A stretch of 8,649 nucleotides of DNA from Candidatus Zhuqueibacterota bacterium 4484_188 (GCA_002049825.1 MVCZ01000088.1:1-8649), one strand, 5' to 3'; counted from the stretch's first letter, positions 1 to 7,109 are shown. Made by a program: numbers and translations. The notes: generated by a model from the sequence alone, not told the origin.

Positions 1-359
1 TTTTTGCGGCAGTAAGTTAAAATGTTTTCCAAATCTTTTTTGTATTTCTTCTCGTTAAAATCGGCACCGCGCCACCAGCGGTCTTCTTTTATTCCCTTGA
101 ACTGTTTTTTCAATTCTTTTTCGGTCAGGAAATGTGTGCCCAGCACACGAATTTTCTTCACCTGGACTTTTTTACCTTCGTTGATTTTCAGCGTTGCGAT
201 CACCTGGCTCTTGTCGCTGTAAACCGTATCGATGTTGACCTCGGCTAAAAGATAGCCTTCTTCGCGATACTTTTTCAGCAAATTTCGCCGGGCTTTATAC
301 ATGCGAAACGGCGTTAGCACCATTCCCCTGTAAAAATTGATTTCTTTGTCAAATTTTAA
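1..359 (-). CDS. Fragment: POTRA2 end and POTRA3 start of the Omp85 protein
   Basis: This frame is shifted relative to the upstream fragment and stays open to the window edge. Translating from 359 gives LKFDKEINFYRGMVLTPF, then MYKARRNLLKKYREEGY. This is the pattern of the last POTRA2 helix and strand (an aromatic-x3-GY element followed by A-x-V). INEGKKVQVKKIRVLG then opens the next POTRA domain, and DRWWRGADFNEKKY matches the conserved WW and D/N-x-x-K-Y region of BamA POTRA3. There is no start codon with a ribosome binding site at its upstream end, so it would not be made unless the frame is restored. Confidence 0.6.
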
Positions 360-585
360 TATCCGAGAACAGCTTGAGCGCCCACAGGTTTTTAACCGCC
401 TTTTGAATATCATCCTGGGAGACCTGCTTGCCTTTACTGAGGCCGGAATTGAGGTGGATAATAGATGTGTCGGCTTTTATGTTGCCTTCGATTTTCACCG
501 AGTGAATGGTAATTTTGCGCGGTTGGGAATACCCGTTTGCCAAAAACAGCACAATCAGAAAGAAGAGAAACAGAAAACGATTCAT
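349..585 (-). CDS. Fragment: signal peptide and POTRA1 start of the Omp85 protein
   Basis: This open stretch encodes 78 residues from the Met at 585, or 87 from an upstream ATG at 612. It has a hydrophobic secretion signal, then the first strand and helices of a POTRA domain. It ends in SDIKI followed by a TGA at 349-351, in the middle of what should be POTRA1. Taken alone it could only give a secreted stub without a barrel. It belongs to the broken gene spanning 1-585. Confidence 0.6.
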   Translation of the reverse strand: MNRFLFLFFLIVLFLANGYSQPRKITIHSVKIEGNIKADTSIIHLNSGLSKGKQVSQDDIQKAVKNLWALKLFSDIKI

Positions 586-657
586 ATTTAAATCTTTATT
601 TTTAAATATCATCTTTAGAAAACCCTAAAAATTAAACCAACGTGAAACCTTTTGCAA

Positions 658-3642
658 TCAGAAATTAAATGAGTGTCGCAATCGAATCCGCCAGTCCTGC
701 AATGCTCTGCGGCTGTAGTATTCCGGGTTAAATTGGAATTTATCATATTCAAACTCTAACAGTGTGTTTCGCAACAATCGATATTCCAGACCGAATTTAT
801 GATTTAATCCTAATTTCGATTCGTCGTAAACCGAAACCAATTGTCCGGAGTAGGTTAAATAAATATCCCTGAGCAGGTACTTTCCCAGGGTGACCTCCGA
901 ACTTTGTAGTAATAGTAACGCAGGATCGAAATTATTGTTCAGCGGGTTTCGATAATAATTCGGGTTCTCCAAAAACTTGAACCGGTTTTGAAAACCGTAA
1001 TAAAACAGGTTGGAAGTGATGCTGGATTGCAGCCGTACGTAGTCAAGTTTCAAGCTTCGTTCCAGCGTCCGTTCTAACGGTCGGACCAGCGGACGAATCA
1101 AATAATTTTCAGTCAGGGTAAGCCCCACATTACCCGCTTTTTTGGAAAGATTGTCTATGGAATATCCCAGGTACGAAAGCACATTCTCCTGGGTTTCGCC
1201 GATAGTCGGGTCGCTGGACACTAACTTGAACCGAAAGTCTTCCCAGCGCCCGCGCGAAACTTCCTGCTTGGTCTCCGGGTCTACCGCATAAAGCACCAGG
1301 TAAATATCCTTGGGGAAATTGGTGGAATCGCGCACGGTAGTCCAGGCTCGACCGTACACTTCCGGGTACAACTCGAACCGGTTAAAAATAGCGCCGAATT
1401 TTTCCACCCGGAAATTCACATCCAGGTATTCTACCCTTCCCCGGGTCGATTCCACTTCGCCTTCCACCCGGAAACTCTCGTCAATCAACCTGCCGGTAAA
1501 GTGCAGCCCCTGGGAAACTTCGTCGATGCTCAGGTCCATATAAACTTCCCCGATAACAGCCGGAATATCGACAAAATATCGGTTACTAAGCCCTGCTACT
1601 ACCTGCACGTCCCAATCGATGTTCATCAGAAAATCCATTACCACCGACTCTTCCAGCGTGTCTGTTTCCTCGGTAATCAGGAACGGAAAGGTCACCCGGC
1701 TTTCGTAAATGGTTCCTTTTCCGCGCACGTGCGGTAAATCGATGGGACCGGCAAAATAGAACTTTTCGCCCGGCTGCATTCCATCGGTGGCAAAGTAACC
1801 GATATCTCCCGGATTCATCAAACCGGGTATGGATAGCGGAATGCCCTTGGGATCGGTTTCAAGGGTCAGCACACCGAAATTTAACCCGATGTCGCGGAAA
1901 TTCCAGGGTTGTAGTTTAACCGTTTTGATTGCCGATGCGGGCAGGTTACCGATTCGCACCCACCGGTTTTCCAACTTACCTTCCAGGGTGTGAATCCGCA
2001 CAAACCGTTCACCTTCCTTTAGTTCCACATCGGCACGAATATCGGTTAATTTGGGAATAACCGATTCAAACTCTAAAGAACCGTTATAAATAATCAGGCG
2101 TCCGGCGTTCAACCGGGGGTTCTCCCGGGTTCCGGTTACATGCATGCTCAGTTCGCCAACGCAGTTCGGGTTACGGAAATATTCGATGATCAGCGGAACT
2201 TCCGATAGAATATTTCCTTTCACATTGATCCGCAGATCATTGGCAGCGCCGGGATCGACCGCAAATGTGCCCTTTGCTTCCACTGTGTAGCCCTTTTTGT
2301 CCACGTAAATAAAATTGAGTATATTGAAAATATGCTTATCGATTTGAAATAGTGTCGCAGTAGCAGGAATAGAATCCCGGAAATTGATGGTTAAATTTCG
2401 AAAGGCTTGATCGAACAACACGCCGTCGTGCATGATGACCAATCCCCAGATTTCCGGTCGCTCGAACAGACCGCGAATGCTGATGTCGTAGCGCGAATCC
2501 CCCCGAATAAGTTTTGAGTCGTTGAATATAGTTGAAGCCAAAAAATTGCTTTCTATTCTTTCACCCTGGAAACGCCCTTCACATTGGTTGTTCTGCATAT
2601 TTAAATTGAAATGGGCGTTAAAAATGGGTCGTTCATTATGATCGATTCGCGCTTCCTTCAGCGTCAGCCCGGTTTTGCGGTACACCCCGCGCAACAGGGC
2701 GGAATAGTAACCGTTTTCGTTGATGATAAACCGGTCGCCCCGGAAATTGAAATCGATTTTTGGCTGGTTGGTTGTACCCGAAAACTGCGCTTCGCCCCAG
2801 ATAAAGCCCTCGCTTATCGCCTGCTGCAATCCGGGGAACCTTCCCAGGTAGCGGTTCAGCGCAGTTTTTTTAAGCTGAAAATTCCCAATAAACGAAGAAT
2901 CGTTCTGTAAACCAATAGAAAGCCGACCTTCGGCAACATCCGGGGCAATCAGTTGCAGGTTTACCCGGTTTGCGGTTTCTTTCAATAAAAATCGCCCGCT
3001 TACCTCCATCGGCTGAAACAGGAGCCTGAATCTGCCGTTAAATTTCAGATTGGGCTCCAGCAGGTTTACCACATTGCCGGAGAGAGCGAACACAACGTCT
3101 TCGGATTGCCGATTTACCATGTTTAATTTTGCGCTGGGAAAATTCAGCGGTCCGGAAAGGAAAAAATCGGTTCGGAAATTCCTGCTCAGCCAGCGAACCG
3201 CTGCATTTCCGCTCAAAGAATCGATCGGGACATTTTTTACTTCCAGGATATCGAATGTGGGATCGTCCCACAATTTTGAAGCCTGGGCGTACAAGCGAAA
3301 GTCATCTGACGTGGCGTTGTTGGCATTCACAGTTATGAAGTCGTCCACCAGCTTGTAATAAGCGGTAGTGTGAAACAGCGTGTCGGAACCATGCACAAAA
3401 AAACTGCTTACCTTCCCGGTAAAGGTCAGGGTCTCAAAGTCGCCGCTCATCGTGGAATAATAGTCCATCCGGGTATCGTTCAACCGGTCGATAATCGGGA
3501 ACAGTTCGCCGGGAAAATGCTTGTAGCTGTGCAGATTCAGCCACATTTTCATTTTGTTAAAATCGATTTCACCGGTGCCCTGGTGATCCATGCCGATAGC
3601 ATGGGTGCGAATATCCTTAAAAGTCCAGATTTTATCTTTAAC
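658..3642 (-). CDS. tamB: TamB fragment 3: central beta body and C-terminal TamB domain
   Basis: This is the largest piece: 977 residues from the Met at 3591, with native-looking sequence starting a little earlier at VKDKIWTFKDIRTHAIGMD. The body is repetitive and beta-rich, with many short strands, few Cys and no membrane segment, as in the TamB periplasmic taco. Roughly the last 350 residues form the TamB C-terminal domain. They include VEGEVESTRGRVEYLDVNF, then SDPTIGETQENVLSYLGYS and a long amphipathic stretch (LIRPLVRPLERTLERSL). The end is RIRLRHSFNF, with a terminal Phe after alternating residues, compatible with docking to an Omp85 barrel. The protein ends at the TGA at 658-660, 72 nt before the omp85 start. 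Confidence 0.8.
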   Translation of the reverse strand, partial: VKDKIWTFKDIRTHAIGMDHQGTGEIDFNKMKMWLNLHSYKHFPGELFPIIDRLNDTRMDYYSTMSGDFETLTFTGKVSSFFVHGSDTLFHTTAYYKLVDDFITVNANNATSDDFRLYAQASKLWDDPTFDILEVKNVPIDSLSGNAAVRWLSRNFRTDFFLSGPLNFPSAKLNMVNRQSEDVVFALSGNVVNLLEPNLKFNGRFRLLFQPMEVSGRFLLKETANRVNLQLIAPDVAEGRLSIGLQNDSSFIGNFQLKKTALNRYLGRFPGLQQAISEGFIWGEAQFSGTTNQPKIDFNFRGDRFIINENGYYSALLRGVYRKTGLTLKEARIDHNERPIFNAHFNLNMQNNQCEGRFQGERIESNFLASTIFNDSKLIRGDSRYDISIRGLFERPEIWGLVIMHDGVLFDQAFRNLTINFRDSIPATATLFQIDKHIFNILNFIYVDKKGYTVEAKGTFAVDPGAANDLRINVKGNILSEVPLIIEYFRNPNCVGELSMHVTGTRENPRLNAGRLIIYNGSLEFESVIPKLTDIRADVELKEGERFVRIHTLEGKLENRWVRIGNLPASAIKTVKLQPWNFRDIGLNFGVLTLETDPKGIPLSIPGLMNPGDIGYFATDGMQPGEKFYFAGPIDLPHVRGKGTIYESRVTFPFLITEETDTLEESVVMDFLMNIDWDVQVVAGLSNRYFVDIPAVIGEVYMDLSIDEVSQGLHFTGRLIDESFRVEGEVESTRGRVEYLDVNFRVEKFGAIFNRFELYPEVYGRAWTTVRDSTNFPKDIYLVLYAVDPETKQEVSRGRWEDFRFKLVSSDPTIGETQENVLSYLGYSIDNLSKKAGNVGLTLTENYLIRPLVRPLERTLERSLKLDYVRLQSSITSNLFYYGFQNRFKFLENPNYYRNPLNNNFDPALLLLQSSEVTLGKYLLRDIYLTYSGQLVSVYDESKLGLNHKFGLEYRLLRNTLLEFEYDKFQFNPEYYSRRALQDWRIRLRHSFNF

Positions 3643-4088
3643 TTGCCGCTGGCGTAGGCATCGAGCACCGAGAAGCTTGGTCCGTTCAGAAAGGGGAGCC
3701 CATGTACTAACCGGGATTCATCCAATTTGGCAGTGGCATCCCAGGATTGTTTTCTGAAATCAATTCTTCCGACAAGACTGACACCCCGGTTTGGCGCATC
3801 AAAAATACGTCCGGTGAGATTGAGCTTTGCGGCAGAATCCGGGTTAATGAACAACACCCCGTCCAGCGAAGTCATGATTTTGGTGAGTGAATCGGGAACC
3901 CGCTCCCACAGAATGTTGCCACTCCGAATAAAAATACGGTCGATATCGTTCAGTTTGCGAAAACCGGAAACAAACGGGGTGATGTCCAGCGAATCCCGCC
4001 CGCTTTTTTGATGCACGCTTTTTTTCCGGGTGCGCAGAATAAGCCGAGGATTGCGAAATGTAATACTCTCGATTACCTGCAGCGGATC
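3549..4088 (-). CDS. tamB: TamB fragment 2: AsmA-like continuation
   Basis: This frame is open from a stop just above about 4095 down to a TGA at 3549-3551. It reads DPLQVIESITFRNPRLIL at its upstream end, then DSLDITPFVSGFRKLNDIDR, DGVLFINPDSAAKLNLTGRI and GVSLVGRIDFRKQSWDATAK. These are alternating beta-strands of an AsmA/TamB body. The first ATG in frame is at 4016, but homology-like sequence continues upstream of it, so that ATG is not the true start. The last part (after SGKLK, about 3641 to 3549) is out of the gene's frame and is not native protein. Confidence 0.6.
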   Translation of the reverse strand, partial: DPLQVIESITFRNPRLILRTRKKSVHQKSGRDSLDITPFVSGFRKLNDIDRIFIRSGNILWERVPDSLTKIMTSLDGVLFINPDSAAKLNLTGRIFDAPNRGVSLVGRIDFRKQSWDATAKLDESRLVHGLPFLNGPSFSVLDAYASGKLKIKSGLLRIFAPMLSAWITRAPVKSILTK

Positions 4089-4339
4089 AAAACTTCATCG
4101 ATTTGCAGCGAGTAATTCTTTTCTTTTTGACCAATGGAAATGTTGTGGAAAGAGATGTAGCCGAAGCCGAGTGAAAAATCTTCCAACTTGAACGATCCGC
4201 CCAGGTAGGGATTGAGCTTTTTATGCAGCGAATCCCGTATCTCGGCTTTCACCGGCGTAAAACGCCAGACTAAATTGATTGAAAGCAAGGCCGTAAAAAG
4301 AATAATAAAAAAGTAAAAGACCCAGGTGTTTTTTTTCAT
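4073..4339 (-). CDS. tamB: TamB fragment 1: signal anchor and AsmA-like start
   Basis: This fragment encodes 88 residues. It starts MKKNTWVFYFFIILFTALLS, a single strongly hydrophobic segment after two lysines, as expected for the inner-membrane anchor of TamB/AsmA-like proteins. GSFKLEDFSLGFGYISFHNI and SLQIDEVLIR follow, typical of the first beta-strands of an AsmA-like domain (a strand ending in a basic residue before the next loop). It then meets a TAA at 4073-4075. In relatives a short loop and the next strand would follow, and these appear in the next frame. Confidence 0.65.
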   Translation of the reverse strand: MKKNTWVFYFFIILFTALLSINLVWRFTPVKAEIRDSLHKKLNPYLGGSFKLEDFSLGFGYISFHNISIGQKEKNYSLQIDEVLIRCR

Positions 4340-4602
4340 TCTTTATGTTTCTAAACTAATTTGCAACAATTTATCTTTACTCATTTTCTTACTTCATTTA
4401 ATCGATGAAACGGCGGGTTTCGTTCCATAAAAATTTTTTTTCAAAGAGATTCATGCCGGAAAAATTCATGACCCTGAATAAACCCCGTTTTTCAGAGCTA
4501 TTAATGTACGGAAAATATTCTTTTTATCCAAAGGTGATGTTTTTCGGAAATTAAAAAGTTCACTGTTCAGAGTTCCGGCTGAACCCGAAGAAACACCAGC
4601 TA

Positions 4603-4622
4603 CAACTGTCTTGTTACAGTTG
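4603..4622. other. Perfect 7-bp hairpin in the tmk-tamB gap
   Basis: The arms caactgt and acagttg are exactly complementary around a six-base loop. A second, weaker hairpin lies beside it at 4565-4584 (gttcag and ctgaac with an eight-base loop). Neither is followed by a T-run on the minus strand, so they are not standard intrinsic terminators. They could be part of the tmk transcript end or of the tamB leader. Confidence 0.35.
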
Positions 4623-4667
4623 ATCTAAACAATTCGCACTCGAAAAAAAAGATGAACCCAATCTGTC

Positions 4668-4687
4668 ATTCCTGCGCAGGCGGGAAT
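4668..4687. repeat. REP-like palindromic intergenic element
   Basis: The 20 bases attcctgcgcaggcgggaat form two 8-base arms around a GCAG loop, with one G-T wobble. The wider context (gtcattcctgcgcaggcgggaatcta) resembles a short palindrome that is dispersed in many copies between genes in numerous bacterial genomes. Only one copy is visible here, so its repeat status is from recollection of that family. The right arm also pairs with ttccc at 4692-4696 and with agattccc at 4708-4715, so several folds compete. It may end or stabilise the tmk transcript. Confidence 0.5.
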
Positions 4688-4729
4688 CTACTTCCCACCG
4701 TTAAAAAAGATTCCCCCGTGGAAAAGCAA

Positions 4730-5389
4730 TTATTTTGCGGCGTCAAAGTTGAAGTGAAGCTCCCATATTTTCACTATCTTCGCCCAAACCTTTTCTGCCA
4801 CTTCCGCCGGTGTTCCTTCCCCGTTGATTTTGATAAAACGCCCGGGTTCTTCTTCGCACAGCGTTAGGAAACCCTGGCGAATCTTGGTAAAAAACTCTAT
4901 ACCGGCGCTCTCCAGCCGGTCGCGGGTGCGATTGTTGGCAACCTGCCGGCGTTGCGCTTCCTGCGGAGAAATATCAATGAAGAAAGTGCGGTAGGGTTTC
5001 AGCGCCGACGTAGCAAAACGATTGAGCTGTTTGACTTCATCCAGGGTCAGCCCCCGGCCAAATCCCTGGTAGGCGCTACTCGAATCGAAAAAACGGTCGG
5101 CAATAACGAACCTGCCCGATTCCAGCAGCGGAATAATTTTCTGGTGAACCAATTGGGCACGGGCAGCTTCATAAAGCAGAATCTCGCATTTTTCGTGCAT
5201 CTCGAAGTAGGCGGTATCGAGCAGAATATCCCGAATCCGTTCTGAAATGCGGGTACCGCCAGGTTCGCGCAGTACAACCGGCTCGACCCCGAGCCGCTGC
5301 AATCGCTTAACCAACATTTTTACCTGGGTCGATTTACCGGAGTAATCGATACCCTCGAAACTGATAAATCTCTGGTAATTTTTGGTCAT
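4730..5389 (-). CDS. tmk: Thymidylate kinase
   Basis: Thymidylate kinase transfers phosphate from ATP to dTMP to give dTDP, an essential cytoplasmic step in dTTP synthesis. The 219-residue protein is complete and of normal length. It has the P-loop FEGIDYSGKST (residues 11-21), the dTMP-site motif REPGGT (41-46), and the DR-x-x-x-SS-AYQG motif (ADRFFDSSSAYQG, from 97). The lid has Arg residues (NNRTRDRLE, 152-160) as in the bacterial type in which the lid rather than the P-loop supplies catalytic arginines. The P-loop has Tyr where many members have Gly or Ala, a tolerated variation. The ATG at 5389 is the only start giving the full N-terminus. Its ribosome binding site is weak. It starts 95 nt after the MATE stop in the same direction and may share its transcript. 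Frame and motifs are intact, unlike tamB, omp85 and ino1. Confidence 0.95.
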   Translation of the reverse strand: MTKNYQRFISFEGIDYSGKSTQVKMLVKRLQRLGVEPVVLREPGGTRISERIRDILLDTAYFEMHEKCEILLYEAARAQLVHQKIIPLLESGRFVIADRFFDSSSAYQGFGRGLTLDEVKQLNRFATSALKPYRTFFIDISPQEAQRRQVANNRTRDRLESAGIEFFTKIRQGFLTLCEEEPGRFIKINGEGTPAEVAEKVWAKIVKIWELHFNFDAAK

Positions 5390-5484
5390 TGCTTACTTTT
5401 ATTTTCTAACCATTGTTCAAGGTTATTTGTCTTTTTTTTTGATTCTGCTCCCGGCTCTTCCCGATACTATTAAAAAAACCACCC

Positions 5485-6840
5485 CTAATTGAGATGAGTT
5501 TCGATAATTTTCCACTTTTTTCCGCGGAAACGGAAGTAGTTGAGCGTAAACCGGATGCTTTCGTCCACCGCCTGGATGATCCACAGCCCAACAAAGCCGG
5601 CGCCTAAAATGAAGGATAAAAAGTAAGCGCCAAAACTTTCGAAGAGAATCACGCTGAAAATAGCCAGCCACATCAGCCAGGCAAGGTCGGCACCACCGCG
5701 CAGGTTCCCGGAAAAGACGATGTTCAGCGCCTTGGGAATTTGCACAATTGCCAGCACCAAAATTATCCGGCTGCCAAAAGCGACTACTTCCGGGTCCGAG
5801 GTAAATGCCACCAGGATGATTCGGTGAAAAATAAAGATAAGCGTTGCCACGAACAGCGAAGCAATCAAGGCAATTCGTCCCGCGATTCGCCCGGTTTGCA
5901 TTGCTCGTTTTTCTTTTTCCGCACCCAGGTTTTTCCCGACCAGTGTCATGCTGGCAAGACCAAATCCCTGGAACGCCATGGAAAGCACCGATTGGATTCG
6001 CAGAAAAACCTGGTGCACCGCCAAAGGCACAATTCCCATTTGCGCGGCAAAAGAACTCAGTACCAATTGCCCGAACGCCCAGACCAGTTGCTCAACCGTA
6101 GTGGGAACACCTAATTTAAAAAGCTGTTTAAATGTTTTGAAGTTGGGAGTGGTGTATTCCCGGAAAGACAAAAACAGCGAGCATTTGCGGCTGCGCAAAT
6201 AGTAGAAAGTAAAAGTAAACCCAATGGTGTGGGCAATTCCGATAGACAAAGCCGCGCCCACCGCTTCGAGCCGCGGGAAACCAAAATAGCCAAAAACCAG
6301 CAGCGGTAACAGCAGCAGGTGAATTGCATTAGTGATAATACTGATTCGCATGGTTACCATGGTGTCACCAGCCATCCGCAGAATACCCAATGCAATAAAA
6401 TTGACGATAAAAATCGGTGCAAAATAAGAAACGGTTTGCAGCCACTGGACACCGAAATGCCGGGCGACCGGTGCTTCTTCCCGGATGAGCAGCATGATTT
6501 GGGTGCCGGCAAAGTACCAGATTAAGCCGATAAAAACCGACATGATGGTGCCCATCATCAGCGCCTGCGCCAGCACATGATTGGCATTCCAACTGTCCTT
6601 GGCACCCAGGTAGCGCAAAATGATGATGGAAGACCCCATAACAAATGTGAGCACCACCGCGAAGGTCAGCAGAACAATTTGCAACGAGATACCAACCCCC
6701 GCCAGAGCTGCAGCCGAGAGATGCCCGATAAAAATCGCCTCGATCAACCAGGTAATGGTTTGCGACGACAAATCGATTACCGCCGGAACGGATGTTTTCA
6801 GAATTTCCCTTAACGGAGATTGGGGTTGGGGTTCGGTCAT
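5485..6840 (-). CDS. MATE-family multidrug/cation efflux transporter
   Basis: MATE transporters sit in the inner membrane and export cationic drugs, dyes or metabolites in exchange for Na+ or H+. The protein has about 451 residues, the usual length, and alternating hydrophobic stretches consistent with 12 membrane helices. The two pseudo-symmetric halves are visible. SVPAVIDLSSQTI and the loop RYLGAKDSWNA in the first half correspond to LGVPTTVEQLVWAFGQLV and the loop GKNLGAEKEKRA in the second. The end is short and basic (FRFRGKKWKIIETHLN). Translation can start at the ATG at 6840 or a GTG at 6846. I prefer the ATG because an AGG lies five bases before it (aacaggtgctc-atg). It follows the ino1 terminator, so it likely has its own promoter in 6847-7066. 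The substrate cannot be told from sequence, and assignment to NorM or DinF is not possible with certainty. Confidence 0.9.
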   Translation of the reverse strand: MTEPQPQSPLREILKTSVPAVIDLSSQTITWLIEAIFIGHLSAAALAGVGISLQIVLLTFAVVLTFVMGSSIIILRYLGAKDSWNANHVLAQALMMGTIMSVFIGLIWYFAGTQIMLLIREEAPVARHFGVQWLQTVSYFAPIFIVNFIALGILRMAGDTMVTMRISIITNAIHLLLLPLLVFGYFGFPRLEAVGAALSIGIAHTIGFTFTFYYLRSRKCSLFLSFREYTTPNFKTFKQLFKLGVPTTVEQLVWAFGQLVLSSFAAQMGIVPLAVHQVFLRIQSVLSMAFQGFGLASMTLVGKNLGAEKEKRAMQTGRIAGRIALIASLFVATLIFIFHRIILVAFTSDPEVVAFGSRIILVLAIVQIPKALNIVFSGNLRGGADLAWLMWLAIFSVILFESFGAYFLSFILGAGFVGLWIIQAVDESIRFTLNYFRFRGKKWKIIETHLN

Positions 6841-6846
6841 GAGCAC

Positions 6847-7066
6847 CTGTTTGTTAAATTGCCCGGTTATGTTTTGCCACTACCTTTGATTCATTATGTC
6901 TGTTCCGGCGTTTGTTGAAATGCCGTTTTCACCCCGGTTAGTTTTCCTGTCCAAAAAAGCTGGTTTCCCGGTGCACTTTTTTCATTTGATCGAAACAAAT
7001 TTTTAAAGAATAATTCAAGTAAGAATGACAAATCTAAAAGAATGAAGCCGGATGAGCCGGAAAGGC
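6847..7066. other. Gene-free leader of the MATE gene
   Basis: This 220-bp stretch lies between the ino1 terminator and the MATE start. It contains no plausible coding sequence. It is the expected place of the MATE-tmk promoter, but I see no -35/-10 pair or operator that I would defend. A short imperfect CGGC/GCCG inverted pair near 6905-6925 is too weak to call. Confidence 0.4.
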
Positions 7067-7100
7067 AAAAAGGGGAAAAACCACCGGGTGGATTCTCCCC
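7067..7100 (-). terminator. Intrinsic terminator of the inositol-3-phosphate synthase gene
   Basis: On the minus strand, ten bases after the TAA stop, ggggagaatccacc pairs with ggtggtttttcccc, with one wobble and one mismatch. This gives a strong stem of about 11-12 pairs with a small GC-rich loop. Five T residues (A at 7067-7071 on the plus strand) follow immediately. This is the classical rho-independent form, and it separates ino1 from the MATE gene. Confidence 0.8.
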
Positions 7101-7109
7101 TGACAGATA

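Larger units (their letters stand above)
1..585 (-). pseudogene. Omp85-family outer-membrane assembly protein (BamA/TamA-like), 5' part, frameshifted and cut by window edge
   Basis: This is the N-terminal, periplasmic part of an Omp85 protein, the family of BamA and TamA that inserts beta-barrels into the outer membrane. It begins with a signal peptide (MNRFLFLFFLIVLFLANGYSQ). A POTRA-like block follows, with KITIHSVKIEGN and then LWALKLFSDIKI, matching the end of the POTRA1 helix and its third strand. The frame then stops at 349-351. Another frame, open to the window edge, continues with the end of POTRA2 (LLKKYREEGYLLAEV) and the start of POTRA3 (KKIRVLGTHFLTEKEL, then DRWWRGADFNEKKY). The two halves do not abut as in relatives: the end of POTRA1 and the start of POTRA2, about 30 residues, are missing. 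The start at 585 is preferred over 612 because the signal peptide starts there. It lies 72 nt after the tamB stop, so the two are probably co-transcribed. The neighbour argues for TamA-like, the POTRA pattern equally for BamA. The barrel is outside the window. Confidence 0.8.
658..4339 (-). pseudogene. tamB: TamB-family translocation/assembly module protein, split over three frames
   Basis: TamB proteins are large inner-membrane-anchored proteins whose beta-taco body spans the periplasm. They work with an Omp85 partner in outer-membrane assembly, and AsmA-like relatives are linked to phospholipid transport. The gene has an N-terminal signal-anchor and AsmA-like start, a long repetitive beta-rich middle, and a C-terminal TamB (DUF490) domain ending in Phe, as outer-membrane-associated proteins often do. 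Summed, the pieces give about 1,225 residues, within the family's usual range. The frame changes twice. Near 4082-4096 the frame ends at a TGC-AGG-TAA while the next frame already reads DPLQVIESITFRNPRLIL. Near 3626-3647 a single missing base would explain the shift. Everything else reads as conserved-looking protein, so the damage is recent or artificial. The partner Omp85 gene lies directly downstream. No clear Shine-Dalgarno precedes the ATG at 4339. Confidence 0.85.
4340..4729. other. 390-bp gene-free stretch between tmk and tamB
   Basis: No convincing protein is encoded here on either strand. The part next to tmk (4603-4715) is rich in hairpins: a perfect 7-bp stem at 4603-4622, a REP-like palindrome at 4668-4687, and an 8-bp inverted repeat pairing 4682-4689 with 4708-4715. 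The part next to tamB (4340-4560) is AT-rich and must hold the tamB leader and probably its promoter, but I cannot point to a credible -35/-10 pair. A run of eight A at 4643-4650 reads as T8 on the coding strand downstream of the REP-like palindrome. It is too far from the stem for a standard terminator. Confidence 0.6.

Noticed and set aside
3549..3660. Programmed ribosomal frameshift in tamB
   Set aside because: No X-XXY-YYZ slippery heptamer with a following stem is evident, and one missing base explains the break more simply. The gene also has a second break.
4643..4650. A8 run (T8 on the coding strand) as the tmk terminator tail
   Set aside because: It is about 18 bases beyond the REP-like stem. 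Intrinsic terminators need the T-run directly after the stem, so I left this uncalled.
4652..4867. Plus-strand frame starting MNPICHSCAGGNLLP
   Set aside because: It is a chance reading through the REP-like palindrome and then the antisense of tmk. Such CHSCAGGN peptides are common false calls over this kind of repeat.
5431..5440. T-run after the MATE gene as a terminator
   Set aside because: The T-run is on the plus strand, so it reads as A on the transcribed direction, and no stable stem adjoins it.
5406..5671. Two overlapping small minus-strand frames at the MATE-tmk junction
   Set aside because: They are out-of-frame readings of the MATE 3' end and the short gap. The residues show no family pattern and no ribosome binding site stands before them.
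5740..6202. Plus-strand frames of 84-124 residues opposite the MATE gene
   Set aside because: They are antisense shadows of a clear MATE coding frame, with an odd composition rich in Q, H, R and N and no start signals.
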